Shown: positions 24,201 through 34,799 of the stretch, piece after piece
How the letters are laid out: each line of letters begins with the position of its first letter
How positions within the stretch are numbered: the stretch's first letter is position 1
Source: Salminus brasiliensis
Taxonomy: Eukaryota; Chordata; Actinopteri; Characiformes; Bryconidae
DNA length: 64,000 bases
Direction of reading: 5' to 3'
Assembly (NCBI RefSeq): GCF_030463535.1
Contig: NC_132879.1
Span: forward strand, 40,206,597-40,270,596
Position numbers and translations under genes: made by a program
Notes under the pieces: generated by a model
Seen by the model: only the letters and a program-made list of their open reading frames with translations
What the model was told of the DNA's origin: nothing
The model's database searches: none

Positions 24201-27200
24201 AACATTCTGTGGCACAAATAAATCTCAAGGTATGTTCAAAGTGCCTCTATGACAAGGGAGCACCACAAAGAAGAAGGAAGGACCAGTAAAATATACCTGT
24301 ATTGGCCCTGATCCTGAGCCAGTGAATTGGATCAGGACATGCTTACAATGATCTATGTGACTGATCCCTTATTAAAGGAATAAACCTTTTGTTTCTTTTT
24401 ACATGTCCAAATTGGTTGTTTTGTTTGTTGGGGTAAGGGGAATGTCCTTAAAGTCAGTATCGAATTAAATAGAACAACACAGATATTATGTTAGTATTTA
24501 CATTACATTGTTTGTATGTGCAGCTGACTTAAGGTACTGATCAACATTGTGTGTGTTCTACATTCCGAGTGTGTGCTGCTGCTAAGTGTTTGATTCTGAT
24601 GGGGTTAGCATGTGTGGGACATGTGTGAGTCAGTGTGATCTACCTGTGTGCAGAGTGACTGCGGAGTGCTTTGGCAAAAGCAAAGTTTCATCTGTTCATT
24701 CATTTGTCTGAGCCACTGCCTGCACTGCTCTTCATGTACTTACAGTTCTTTCTGCTTAATGCTCAAGTGCTCTGTACTGCTCTCTCTTTCTCTCTTTTTC
24801 ACATCACTATCATATTCTCACACTCTGGCCATCTCAATCTTCTGTATTCTTCACCGCTTTAATCATGCTCTTCTTTCTCTCTTTCCCATATTCTTTGCGC
24901 ACATTTAATGTTTTTTTTTTTTTAAATATAATTATCTTTATTGATTATTCATCCTCTGTCATAATTTCTCTCCACTCCTCCCTCTCTCTCTTCCCCTCTG
25001 CTTATGGTCTGGGTCATTGCTTGCTTCCTCCTGTGCCACGGTGAGTTTTGACGCTCCTACGCAGGCAGCTATCCCACAGTGCACTGCTGCATTGCAGTAA
25101 AATCCTCCACTCTGGCTTGCCGGGGGTGGGGGGGCAGATTGAAGTAAACAGGCTGAATGGATGGGTAGATGGTAAAGAAAGGAAAAGAGGGATTGAATAG
25201 ACTACGAGTTTGATCAATTAATGGAGTGAAGAAGGGTGCATGCTTCATAGTGCTCTCTAAATGATCTAGAATGGGCAGATGAAGAGCTCAGTAGAAATGA
25301 GCAGAGCTTTGTACAGGATAGTCCCATTTTTTTTCCAGTTGTTAAAAAAACTTGATTGAAGACAAAATTGACACTCCTTTTACATGACCTAGAACAGGTC
25401 ACCAAAAATTGCTTTTAGAAATGTAATACACTATGAATTCAACAACACAGCATGTTTGCTGCTATGTATGTTTTAAGACTAATAGGAATAACAGAAAAGG
25501 CTGAAAATGTGTTAATATATGGATACTTCATTTTTTCATTTTCATTTTTAGTTCATTATGCCAGCTTGGGTAATGCTAATCCTTATCTAATGCTCTAGCC
25601 ATATGCCAACACGATAGTGTTACACAAGGATACAATATGATACATTTTATCTATTGTTACTTTTCTTTATATCTTGTTTTCCACTCCTAAAATACTCAAA
25701 ATAGTACATGGACAGTTTTAACGCAAACCTGGCATGACCATGGGTGATCATTTTTGTTCCACATTGTGATTTAGGAGCAAGCTTTTCACAATTTAAAAAA
25801 CATTTTTGGGAAAAACTGGAAATGTATGTGTTTTTGAAAAATATGTAGTATGATGAAGTATGATGGCAGTGTGTCTGTTTTGTGAGTACTGTGATGTGGC
25901 AAAGTGGTTGTCCTGTGCTGTAAAGGTCTTCTGTATGAATTGTTTCATTTCATACAGTTGTAATAGGTTATGAGGGCTCACTGTACAGTCTTTCTGTTTG
26001 GATGCTGTAATGGACAGTTCTTGTGGTGGAAATTGGCTTTACTTGTTTGTACTCATTTGGTGTGAGCAGAATGAAAACAGGATATTTTACTTACTCTGTT
26101 TCTCTTTTACTCTGTTGCCCTGGCTGCTGTAGCATTTGGCGACTTGGGGGACATGCTCATGCCAGCCATGGCCCCTCTGGCAACTGGAGCAGCCTCCCCT
26201 GTTAAACCAGTAGGAGACCTGGACTCTACCATAGCCAACCTGGCTGGAAGTGAGTTTCATTACAAACTCATACGGAAGATTTCTGAAATGCATACAGGGA
26301 CAAAAATATCCATTCACCCACATTCACCATTCAGTGGTGATGAATAGTTCAAAATGGCTTTTAAGAAAGCCATTTTAGGTCTTTTAATTTCCTGTTGGCT
26401 GCCTGGTAGCTTCTTTGTGCCCACATATAGTTTATCACCCCTCACATTTCTGCAGATATTTAAGTATATATTTTCATGGGACAACACTGACGAAATGACA
26501 CTTTGACACAATGAAATGGTCTGTGTGCAGCTTATATAACAGTGTAAATTTATTCTTCCCTCAAAATAACTCAATATACAGCCATTAATGTCTAAACCAC
26601 CAGCAACGAAAGTGAGTACACCCCTTAGTGAAAGTTCCTGAACTGTCAATATTTTGTGTGGCCACCATTATTTTCCAGAACTGCCTTAACTCTCCTGGGC
26701 AAGGTGTTTACCAGAGTTTCACAGGTTGCCACTGGAATGCTTTTCCACTCCTCCATGACGACATCACTGAGCTGGTAGATATTCGAGACTTTGTGCTCCT
26801 CCACCTTCCGCTTGAGGATGCCCCAAAGATGTTCTATTGGATTTAGGTCTGGAGACATGCTTGGCCAGTCCATCACCTTTACCCTCAGCCTCTTCAATAA
26901 AGCAGTGGTCGTCTTAGAGGTGTGTTTGGGGTCATTATCATGCTGGAACACTGCCCTGCGACCCAGTTTTCGGAGGGAGGGGATCATGCTCTGCTTCAGT
27001 ATTTCACAGTACATATTGTAGTTCATGTGTCCCTCAATGAAATGTAACTCCCCAACACCTGCTGCACTCATGCAGGCCCAGACCATGGCATTCCCACCAC
27101 CTTGCTTGACTGTAGGCACACTTCTGCGCCTATCTTTCAAAAACAGCATTTGGATGTGATGCTGAGCATGTGCACTGAGCTTCTTTGGACGACCAACGCC

Positions 27201-30200
27201 AGGTCTGTTCTGAGTGGACCCTGCTCTTTTAAAACGCTGGATGATCTTGGCCACTGTGCTGCAGCTCTGTTTCAGGGTGTTGGCAATCTTCTTCTACCCT
27301 TGGTCATCATAATGTAGCGCAACAATTCGTCTTTTAAGATCCTCAGAGAGTTCTTTGCCATGAGGTGCCATGTTGGAACTTTCAGTGACCAGTATGAGAG
27401 AGTGTATGAGCTGTACTACAAAATTGAACATACCTGCTCCCTATGCACACCTGAGACCTAGTAACACTAACGAGTCACATGACATTTTGGAGGGAAAATG
27501 ACAAGCAGTGCTCAATTTGGACATTTAGGGGTGTAATCTCTTATGTGTGTACTCACTTTTGTTGCCGGTGGTTTAGACATAAATGGCTGTATATTGAGTT
27601 ATTTTGAGGAAAGAATAAATTTACACTGTTATGTAAGCTGCACACAGACTACTTTTCATTGTGTCAAAGTGTCATTTTGTCAGTGTTGTCCCATGAAAAG
27701 ATATACTCAAATATCTGCAGAAATGTGAGGGGTGTACTCACTTTTGTGATACACTGTAAAAAAGGTTTGTTTGACAGCGCTCATTAAATTGACCAACCTA
27801 CATTACAATTGGAAAGTCCAAAAATCTCAGTGTAGATCTTAGAAAGATTGACAGTAGATTTACATAAATCAGGAATGTCTCTTGGAGCCATTTCTAAATA
27901 ACAGATTGTTAGATCAGAACTGCAGATTGTCAGATCTGAAGATCATCATTTGTACATAAGAAACCAAACTCTAACTTCGTTCGGATGGTTCGGATAGACA
28001 GAAACAAGGCAACAGCCAAACTCTAAGGATGAATGGTTTATGGTCAGATATGACAAAGATTGACCAGAGGTAAAGATGAGGCATTCCCCAAGTTACAGCT
28101 TTGTATGTTTGATTTATTTTTAATCTAAGCTCCACTATTTTTGATTGGCACTTGCACATGTCAGTGCATTCTTAAAATCCCAACATTTTTGACTCTTTTA
28201 ACATTTAACTCTTTTTTTTAAATGTGAAGATTGGCCAAAAAACACAATATTCACATTTCTTTTGATTACCAACTTCATTGGTTTTTAAAGAGTACCCCCC
28301 AAGACACATGATTCAAGTTTGATGAATCCTTGTGAAGACTTCCAAATTCATTCAGATCATTTTGATATATGGCCCCTATAGTTTGTCAAATCTATGCTGC
28401 ATACAAGTTCAGCTTGATTGGATATACTATTGCAGAAAAACGGTTACATTTTTCATCTCTAATGAGATATGTATATCACTGAAAAGAGATTTAAAATATT
28501 CTTTAAAATACCTAAAGATGTTGAGTAAAGTAATTTTAATTTACTAATTTATACCAAAAATAAACTTTATAACTCTCACAGGCAGAGAAAGCAGAACAAG
28601 ATCTGTAATAAAACATGCTAAACACTAAAAGGGTGTCAACATATAACATGTTATTTTGTTTTATAAGAAATAAAACTGCACATTAATTCTAAAGAGTGGA
28701 CCAGTGTTCCTTACAGCTACTGTCCTCCACTGCTCAGCTCTCAGTCCATCATTCACTCTGATTGTAGCTCTGCTTAATAAAGCCATTTCTCCTTTACAGA
28801 ATGGTAAGATTAGATTTGTGGATGTTTTATTTTAGCCCTCTCAACCATAGAGGCAGGTTCTCTTTTTTAGAAGGTGATTAATGATTATTTAATAACACAA
28901 AGTAAACAAATATGGCCACCCCTATTGTTTCATGGAAACTAAGGTGGCTAGCACCCCATTCCTCCACCTCATCTCCATCCGTTCAGCTAAAAAACATGGC
29001 AGAAGTATCAATTTCCAAAAAGAGAATATTTATTACACATATGTAAAACTGATCATCTGCAGTTAACAATGCTAACTAGCTAACTCAGGTAATGACTTAA
29101 CTCATTAGAGCTCATTACAAAGAACTATCTGACATTGATAGTAGACTCTGTTAATGAGCCCGTGGCCCTCCTACATGTTTATGTGGGAATGAGCTTGTCC
29201 AACTAGAATTCAGCTAGAAGCTTGCAAATGGCTTCCAAAAGCATTTGATCAAAGGTGCAACTTTCTTTAAGGGACATTTAACTAAGTATTAGATGTGCTG
29301 TGTGTATATTTCTGTCTCTGTATGTCTAGTTTAGGTTTTTTTCTGCTCCACAAAAAGAACAATTAAAAAGAACCACTGAAGCCCCAGTAATGCCATGATA
29401 TTTATGTCCATGAAGAGTATAAGAATACTGTAAGGAAGCATATATGTTTCCTCCTGTATGGGAGATGCTGGATGAATGTCCAGTTTCTAATATGAATGTG
29501 GCTTTCTTTTTAGATTTAGGAATGGGGACCCAGAAACCGTAAGAGCCCATGTCTTTCACTTCATCCCTCTCTTTGTTTTTTCATATTTTTGGAATTTCTT
29601 TTAAAAAAATTTTAACTGAATCTCTGTTTTTCTCTCTTCCGTTTTCTCTCTCTCTCACTTTCACAGGAGTGAAGCAGCAGCAGGAGGTGCAAACTGGCAA
29701 GCTCAGGTAGCAGCCCCTAACTGGTGCATGCCCATGGTAAATGTTGTACTGTCCTGTAGTTCTGGAGCATGGTGTGGAGCAGCATGGCCTTGAGTGGCAT
29801 GGTATAGAGCCAGTCAAGTCTGTCACTTTCTCTACTGACTCCTTCTATAAGATGATCAGATTCTTTAGAGAGTCTGGGATTGGTCACTCACATACTCACA
29901 CCCACACACACATACTAATCCAGAGGAGTAGTTTTACAGTTTAAAGAATAATGAAAGAAAGAAGGATAAACCCCTAAAATGTTCTAAAATTAATAACAAA
30001 CATCAGCATTAAATATACAACAGGATGTACAGGCATTATGTCAATTTTGTAACCTATGAATTACTAAAGCTCACAGTTTAAATAACAGACCAATGACCAG
30101 TTTTCTTTGCTGTAGCACACCCACAACTTAACCCATGACATGTAGTTGACCAAAAGACCAAATCAGACATGTTTGACAAGGAAAAACACAAGCTCTTTGT

Positions 30201-33200
30201 ATGGTTCATTGTACAATATGGAATTAAATTTAGAACTGCTACTGCAACCACATGTAGTGCAAAACTTAAGAAAATCGGAGCAGTGCAATTACCTCTGTCA
30301 GCAATAGTTCACAGAGAGCTTGTGAATATATAGGCAATTTTTCTCTCACCCCAAATGTAGTTACTCAGCTACAACATGTTTGGTGTCTGATGTTTGCTTC
30401 TTTAGTTTTGCACTGGAAATGCAAGGTTAAAGTAGGGGTTGTTTAATTATCTTTAATAAAGTTACTTATATGGAAAAGGATATGAAACTATATTGTGTAA
30501 AACTTGGAATGTCCAAAATCTTTTTTTTTATGTTTTTTGCCTTTGTATGACTCTGTATAATTGCTATCTATTAAGATGAGTGAAAGTACAGGCAACATTC
30601 AAGCTCCACTATTTTTATCTTCTTTAAGGTTAAGGTTTATTTTAGGTTTTATTTATTTGTCACATGTTCAGAGTCAGACATGGACAATTAAATGTTTTCC
30701 TGCAATTTGCCCACCTTTGTACAACAGTATACAGTAGTTTAATACACAACTGTATGTCAAACAGTGGCAGCAATCACATGAGCGAGATTGTTTGAGATCC
30801 ACTGCTAAATTCCAATGTAAAGTTTTACATTGGAATTTAGCAGTGGATCTCAAACAATCTTGCTCATGTGATTGCTGCCACTGATAATGTCAGATAAATG
30901 TCATACCCCAAAAATGCTTTGAGAGCTTTTTGGGGAAAGTGGTAGTTACATTAAAGGGGAATTTTACTGATATTTTAAAAAATGTCTACCTAATCATTGA
31001 GATATAAGCACTGTCATTCAGAGTGGTTTGGTGTGAATTGGTATATGGTGTGAAATGTATCTGTGGTGACAAGGACATGGGTGTCAGTAACGTATAAAAC
31101 ACGAACACAGAAAACAACGTTGTGTTTTTTTACTATACAAATCCACCAGTGAACCTACGCGATTCTGTGTAATGTTGATGATTGTAAAAATGTGGAAAGT
31201 CTAATTATTTTTGCCTTACTGCACTCTGAATGTATCATCATTGTGGACAGTCAATGTGTTATAAAATCATTAGTATATAAAAAAAAGACAAAAATGCATC
31301 TTCAAAAATGTTCAGGAAATGTTTCCTTTATGTGCCTTTTTGTCCAAATTAGATGTGATTAAAGTGCACATTCCATATATCGTGTTGAAATTACTTTTTT
31401 TCACAGTCCCTCTTGTTTCATGGCACCATAATGTTTGGATGTGTTCTGTTACTTCATTAGAATAGGCATAAATTACCTAGGCTTGCTTCTAAGCTTTTGA
31501 ACAGTGATGTTTTGGGATGTTGTAACTGCTAAAGGCAGTGACACAATGACTTCTGAGGTGTATATGAACATCTTGTCTGCTCAAATTCTAGCAATGCCTC
31601 CAGACTCATTGGGTGGTACTTCATCCCTCAGCAAGATAATGATCCCAAACACACTGCTAAAGCAAATTTGTCTTTTTTCAAGTTCTTGCAACCCGATTTA
31701 GCTAAACATGTATTTCATATGCAGCAGAGAAAACTTAAGGGAGCACAGAACAAGCAGGAGCTAAAGATGGCATTAGAGGCTTGTCAAAGCCTGACCACAG
31801 AAGATACTCAGCAACTGGTGATGAGATATGCAACATAGTACTAAACATGATGGCTGTATCTATTAATGCCATGTCCCAAACATTATAGTGCCCTGAAATG
31901 AGGAGGACTGAGCAGAAAAGTTGTAATTTCAACATGTATGTACGCAAATACCCTTAAATTAGAGTCTGGAATGTGTATTTTAATCATGTCTGGTTTGATT
32001 TGAAATGTTAAACTGTGGAGCAGAGGGCTTTTTTGGTGTAGCTTTTGGACACATGGAACTCTTCAGAGGTCCAGTTCCTGTCACTACCACTGTAAACACT
32101 TAGTAATTTTTTGGAACAAAGCAGTTTGCATAAAACTGCTCTGAATGCCTCTGTGTACTTATATATAATATATATCTTATATTTAGTAAAGAAATGTTAC
32201 AAATGTTAAAAAATAGGTTTGCAGTCTTCATATGCAGAGACTTGTAAACCTCTAAGCCTTGCTAATTTTCTCCTCCACACCGTTTAGCTGTTGCTACTTA
32301 GATATGCATGCTTGCAGTAACTGGTCTAATTAGGAACATGCAAATTAAATAGCTCAGAGTGGTCTGTTGGTCTACAGTGTGTCAGTTTTGTATGGTCTAA
32401 ATAACCATTGCTCCAGTAAAGTTAGCTGTACATCATTGTGTTTGTAAAGGTTTGCTGTCCACCTGTGTGTGTGTACGTATGTGTATGTGCATACTGTGTT
32501 ACTATCCAGTGTTGTTTGGTGTTAACTTCCTCACCCTCCACCCCCATAACACACTCCCTTCCTCCCTCCCCCTGTTACAAACTCCCCTTTAGCCTGCTCC
32601 CTCCGGGGTGTCTCCTCTCATGGGTTCCCAGCTGCCTTTTGGCATGGTAAGACTGTATGTGTGTCTGGTTGTGTCAGTGAGCACTCGGTAATGGGCATTT
32701 ATGTGTGTCTTATGCACACTCTCTACGTCTTACACAGCATGGCACTGCTGGAGCTGCTCCCGGGTCTCCGATGATGTTCCCCCAGCAGTCCATGGTGAGA
32801 CCACAGTTTCCTGCTGCAGGAGTACCCTGATCACACTCTCACAATAAATAAGGTTATAACGTTTGCATTAGGTGGCATAATTAATCAAATTTGTCTGTTT
32901 GCCATAATGCATTGTCGTGTTTTCACATTGTGCCATCACAGTATTTTTATGGATAGTTACTATCAGACACCATGTTTAAGTAGTGCATTCAGCTACTTTG
33001 AGTTAACACAATGTCACAATGCCCAATTTCAAGCATCAGCTAGAGGTGTATGAAGCCTGTGGTTTGTGGAGTAGTGGAAATGTGATGTCTGAAGATTGAC
33101 TGTGATGGAGACTCATCCAATAAGTTTTAACTTTTAACTTGTGAACTGGCTTCCGTTTTATTGTATTGTATTGTATTGTATTTGTGCAAAAAATAGACAA

Positions 33201-33405
33201 AAAAGGTTTTACTGGTACCATAAAAAAAGCAGTGATCTGGTATGTGCATATAAAATACAAAAACCCAGACACACTTATCTTACCTATATGTGCTGAAGTG
33301 TTTGGCGTTCTCCCCCAGATGTCTCCTGGAATGGCCCAGAGCCCCAGAAAGCCACCTCCTCCTAAGGATCCCCTCGCTGACCTGAACATTAAAGACTTCC
33401 TATAG
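3075..33405 (+). CDS. snap91: Clathrin coat assembly protein AP180 (SNAP91), about 727 aa
   Basis: Exons: 3075-3204, 9037-9179, 9775-9850, 9961-10063, 11224-11317, 12169-12280, 12400-12506, 12914-12955, 15584-15645, 15747-15752 (6 nt), 15852-15864, 15958-16076, 16217-16296, 16621-16635, 18966-19136, 20463-20552, 21472-21657, 22301-22375, 23013-23093, 23486-23554, 26133-26249, 29514-29538, 29667-29736, 32593-32646, 32738-32794, 33319-33405. They total 2184 nt in one open frame. The first ~290 residues are the ANTH domain, with the PIP2-binding KKKH patch near residue 40; [12 protein letters not shown] and MADTLFERA favour SNAP91 over PICALM. The rest is a low-complexity Ala/Pro/Ser/Thr tail with clathrin/AP-2 motifs (LLDLDPL, DLLGS, DPFAP, LDLFSM, DLFGG, LDLFLS). 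It ends in [12 protein letters not shown]. It recruits clathrin to PIP2 membranes and sizes synaptic vesicles. One intron is GC-AG. Tail exons are less certain than ANTH exons. Confidence 0.95.
3230..3270. repeat. (TG)20 microsatellite in snap91 intron 1
   Basis: About 41 bp of uninterrupted TG, starting about 26 bp after the exon 1 splice donor at 3204/3205. It will be transcribed as a UG repeat close to the 5' splice site. Confidence 0.95.
3840..4420 (-). mobile_element. Degenerate DNA-transposon remnant in snap91 intron 1
   Basis: The + strand text 'aacatttcaatagggtttag' followed by a 'caggtcctga' phrase resembles the antisense of a Tc1-like transposase (the 'DPKHT...NPIE' region read backwards) found widely in fish. 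A related trace occurs at 55640-55800. The copy is too decayed to give an open frame. The family is assigned by resemblance only; a repeat-library search would be needed to name it. Confidence 0.35.
5290..5760 (+). mobile_element. Tc1/mariner-type remnant in snap91 intron 1
   Basis: The + strand carries a 'catggaggg..attgggttggggctgctttgc' phrase, the decayed equivalent of the Tc1 H-G-G-G..W-G-C-F block. A stop-ridden trace of the downstream catalytic region follows, with 'gatgctgtggggtgaaatggg' and 'cacagctgaaggaa'. No frame is intact, and the ends cannot be defined by eye. Confidence 0.45.
5890..5916. repeat. (ACT)n trinucleotide microsatellite
   Basis: Eight or nine perfect ACT units in snap91 intron 1. 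Confidence 0.9.
8430..8649 (-). mobile_element. 5'-truncated copy of the same SINE, in snap91 intron 1
   Basis: On the - strand the body and tail match the SINE at 286-545, including the 'gagcggtgggcagccaactc' region and the 'gtgtcctccgcatttaaccc' region. It ends in a tail of about four TTTACC units (8432-8455 as ggtaaa repeats). The tRNA-like head with the A and B boxes is absent, the usual result of incomplete target-primed reverse transcription. The TTTACC array is likely the 3' tail recognised by the partner LINE. Confidence 0.8.
10375..11055. mobile_element. DNA transposon/MITE with inverted ends in snap91 intron 4
   Basis: The left end 'acactatatggacaaaagta' and the right end 'acatttggacatatagtgta' are inverted copies with a few mismatches. 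They are the termini commonly seen on a fish Tc1-related element. The ~640 bp between them has no transposase frame, so the copy is non-autonomous or decayed. Right-end copies of the same family appear at 48880-48920. Confidence 0.6.
14031..14086 (+). repeat. 24-bp-stem hairpin in snap91 intron 8
   Basis: Arm 14031-14054 and arm 14063-14086 are reverse complements with one mismatch, around an 8-nt loop. The 12-mer aataggaagaac from arm 1 recurs directly after the hairpin at 14090-14101. It lies in the same intron as the candidate cassette exon at 14598-14681. Confidence 0.75.
14598..14681 (+). other. snap91: Candidate snap91 cassette exon (84 nt, 28 codons)
   Basis: This stretch in intron 8 is bounded by a good acceptor (pyrimidine-rich cctcctccttcctcttcctc, then ttag) and a GT donor (ggtaac). 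It is exactly 84 nt and keeps the phase-0 frame of its neighbours. Its translation begins [18 protein letters not shown] and is acidic, with no stop. It would insert between the end of the ANTH helical part (..DISY) and [11 protein letters not shown] know of no such exon in mammalian SNAP91, so a cryptic or decoy exon remains as likely as a real isoform. Confidence 0.3.
16843..16890. repeat. GATA tract joined to a fish retroelement-type 3' end
   Basis: 'agatagatagatac' runs into 'tttattgatcactaaggaaa', the familiar terminal motif of a teleost retroelement family whose consensus is close to TTTATTGATCCC..GGAAATT. Only the end is recognisable. Confidence 0.45.
17280..17880 (-). mobile_element. 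Non-LTR retrotransposon remnant in snap91 intron 13
   Basis: On the - strand, 17880-17720 decodes in pieces to the C-terminal part of a fish LINE reverse-transcriptase ORF (LGVHLNN-like start, then [13 protein letters not shown]). Non-coding sequence follows that carries 'gagtctgacggcagcagga' and 'tattagtcccacagtgggaa' on the + strand, phrases that recur in teleost LINE/SINE 3' regions. Stops are frequent. The clade (Rex- or RTE-like) cannot be fixed by eye. Confidence 0.5.
18110..18300 (+). mobile_element. Tc1-like transposase fragment in snap91 intron 13
   Basis: The + strand translates to [20 protein letters not shown], then [15 protein letters not shown]. These are the decayed equivalents of the Tc1 '[26 protein letters not shown]' catalytic segment. 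Nothing else of the element is evident nearby. Confidence 0.75.
19851..20235. mobile_element. 385-bp MITE with perfect 15-bp terminal inverted repeats
   Basis: GGGGTGTATCGGTAC at 19851-19865 and its exact reverse complement GTACCGATACACCCC at 20221-20235 bound a 385-bp segment in snap91 intron 14 that has no transposase. The termini resemble those of hAT-type miniature elements. No convincing target-site duplication is visible, so the superfamily is uncertain. Confidence 0.7.
23279..23305. repeat. (GT)n microsatellite in snap91 intron 18
   Basis: About 27 bp of GT repeat, about 180 bp upstream of the exon at 23486-23554. Confidence 0.9.
26426..27758 (-). mobile_element. Tc1-like transposon with ~200-bp inverted repeats and internally deleted transposase
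   Basis: The segments 26426-26625 and 27530-27758 are long, highly similar inverted repeats carrying the phrases 'aagtgagtacacccct' and 'ctcacatttctgcagatatt'. The transposase runs on the - strand from an ATG at 27371 to a stop at 26646, ending NNGGHTKY. It has an in-frame TAG at 27296-27294 (codon 26). It also lacks about 100 residues between the N-terminal DNA-binding part ([14 protein letters not shown]) and [15 protein letters not shown], which removes the first catalytic Asp. The second Asp block ([10 protein letters not shown]) and the Glu block ([10 protein letters not shown]) remain. It sits in snap91 intron 20 and is dead but relatively young. Confidence 0.9.
30762..30883 (+). repeat. 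Near-perfect palindrome, 60-bp arms with a 2-nt spacer
   Basis: 30762-30821 and 30824-30883 are reverse complements over 60 bp with a single C/T difference, which is a G-U wobble in the snap91-sense transcript. The two nucleotides 'gt' separate them. It lies in snap91 intron 22 and is folded back far more perfectly than the surrounding old repeats. Confidence 0.9.
31370..31985 (+). mobile_element. Tc1-like transposon remnant in snap91 intron 22
   Basis: The + strand carries 'catggcaccataatgtttgg', then [18 protein letters not shown], then in another frame the [13 protein letters not shown] equivalent and [16 protein letters not shown]. It ends in a 'gtgccctgaaatgaggagga' 3' terminus typical of one fish Tc1 family. 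Frame breaks separate the blocks. The 5' end of a related element, also in + orientation, occurs at 63640-64000. Confidence 0.7.
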
Positions 33406-33697
33406 ATCACCATCAGGTACACTCTTACAGCCTAACATTGCAACTGATAACTTGTACCTGAGTGTTCTGGCTCCTTAACAGCAGATATTATGAATTATGA
33501 GGTACTAAAAGCAGTTTCATGTCTTTGTGTGCATCACAGCTCCTGTGACCCTGAAGAATTGGATGTGTGTATTTCTCTCTTTTGACCAGTAGCTTCAGGG
33601 CCTACATTCCTCCCTTCCTTTTTCTCTCTCTCTCTCTTTTTCTCTCTCTATCTCTGTCTAATGTTGTACCACAACCTGTGAAAGTGATCCTGTACAC

Positions 33698-33698
<1 letters not shown>

Positions 33699-33729
<31 letters not shown>

Positions 33730-33739
33730 GTGTGTGTGT
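33699..33739 (+). repeat. (GT)n tract in the snap91 3' UTR
   Basis: About 41 bp of GT repeat with one GC interruption, about 300 bp after the stop codon. It becomes a UG repeat in the mature mRNA if not spliced out. Just before it is a CT-rich tract (33615-33660). Confidence 0.85.
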
Positions 33740-34769
33740 ATTTTAATGTTATCCTTTGTTTCTACGCTATATTTAAAAAGACAAAACCGAATAAGGTATT
33801 GATGGATGCATTCTTGTACATCTGCAGTGGTGGATGTGTGTTCCTTTTTTATTTCTCCTGGCTCGCTTCTCTGTAGGAAACCCCAGATGTGTGATGTTTT
33901 CTGTGGGGGAGGAAAAAAAACAACATTTCAGTGTTCTAAGTATCACTGGCCGATCTCTGGCCTGCTCAATCCATGTCGTCATTTGAAGTGTTAGTTGTCT
34001 AGCTCTTAGCCATACTGTTTATGGGAACACATGGATGGACAGTGACATTAACAGATGTAAACAATTTTAAACGATTAAACGATTGTGTAGCATCTCTCAT
34101 TTCTGTTTGTTTCTGTTCTTAATGATTACTTTGTTGACCTGGTCTTCTGCCTCTTCTGTTGGTACATTGACATTTGACTAGGCTTAATGAAAAACAAGAT
34201 ATGCATTTTAGAATATTTTATTTTTAGTCTTTATTTTGGGATAAAATGAAATGTTGATTATATTTTACTTTATGTATTAAAGAACTTGTGTGAAGTATTT
34301 AATTTGTAAAAAACAAACAAACAAACAAATAAAAATGTAGCCCTCTGTCCTGCCACCTGAATGCAAACAAACGCAGGTTTACCTCCACATTGTGGTGAAC
34401 AGCACGGCTGCTTGAGTGCATTTCTATGCGTGCAGATGTAGAGCTGGATTATAGTACACTTACAGCTGTATCTACAGAAACTCCTGCTGTCTTTCAGTTT
34501 CGCCCTTAAAAAAAAGAATCAGATTTTAACTGGCTGTTTGATGTTGTGATTCATTGCAGTTCACTATAGCAAGAGAAATTTGCTAAGATTGTTCTAAAGA
34601 CTGATGAAATAATGTTATACTAACTGTGGCTGTGCTGGTTGGTTTTACTTTCCATTTTTTCTTGCTTTTTTTTTTTTTTAATCAATTTAATTTTTGGATG
34701 GACCCCCCCCAAATCCACATTCTGCTTTTCCTCACACTCGTCCTCTGTGCATGTATCCTGCTGAAATGC

Positions 34770-34775
34770 AATAAA
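34770..34775 (+). terminator. Polyadenylation signal AATAAA for snap91
   Basis: Canonical hexamer (tgcAATAAAcaa) at the end of the AT-rich 3' UTR. No further snap91-like sequence follows. Confidence 0.6.
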
Positions 34776-34799
34776 CAATTACCTGAAAAAACGTAGTTC

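Larger units (their letters stand above)
33406..34790 (+). other. snap91: snap91 3' UTR
   Basis: The sequence downstream of the TAG at 33403-33405 is AT-rich. It carries a possible proximal AATAAA at 34328-34333 and a better placed AATAAA at 34770-34775. A donor-like CAG/gtacac at about 33417 suggests the 3' UTR itself may be spliced, but this is not certain. Confidence 0.6.

Noticed and set aside
26646-27254. 202-codon open frame on the - strand, the longest single frame in the window
   Set aside because: It is Tc1 transposase ([20 protein letters not shown]) between inverted repeats, not a host gene; reported as a mobile element.
27780-28110. Another Tc1-like remnant downstream of the 26.4-27.8 kb element
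   Set aside because: Phrases such as 'tctaaataacagattgttag' look transposon-like, but no motif is firm enough to support a call.
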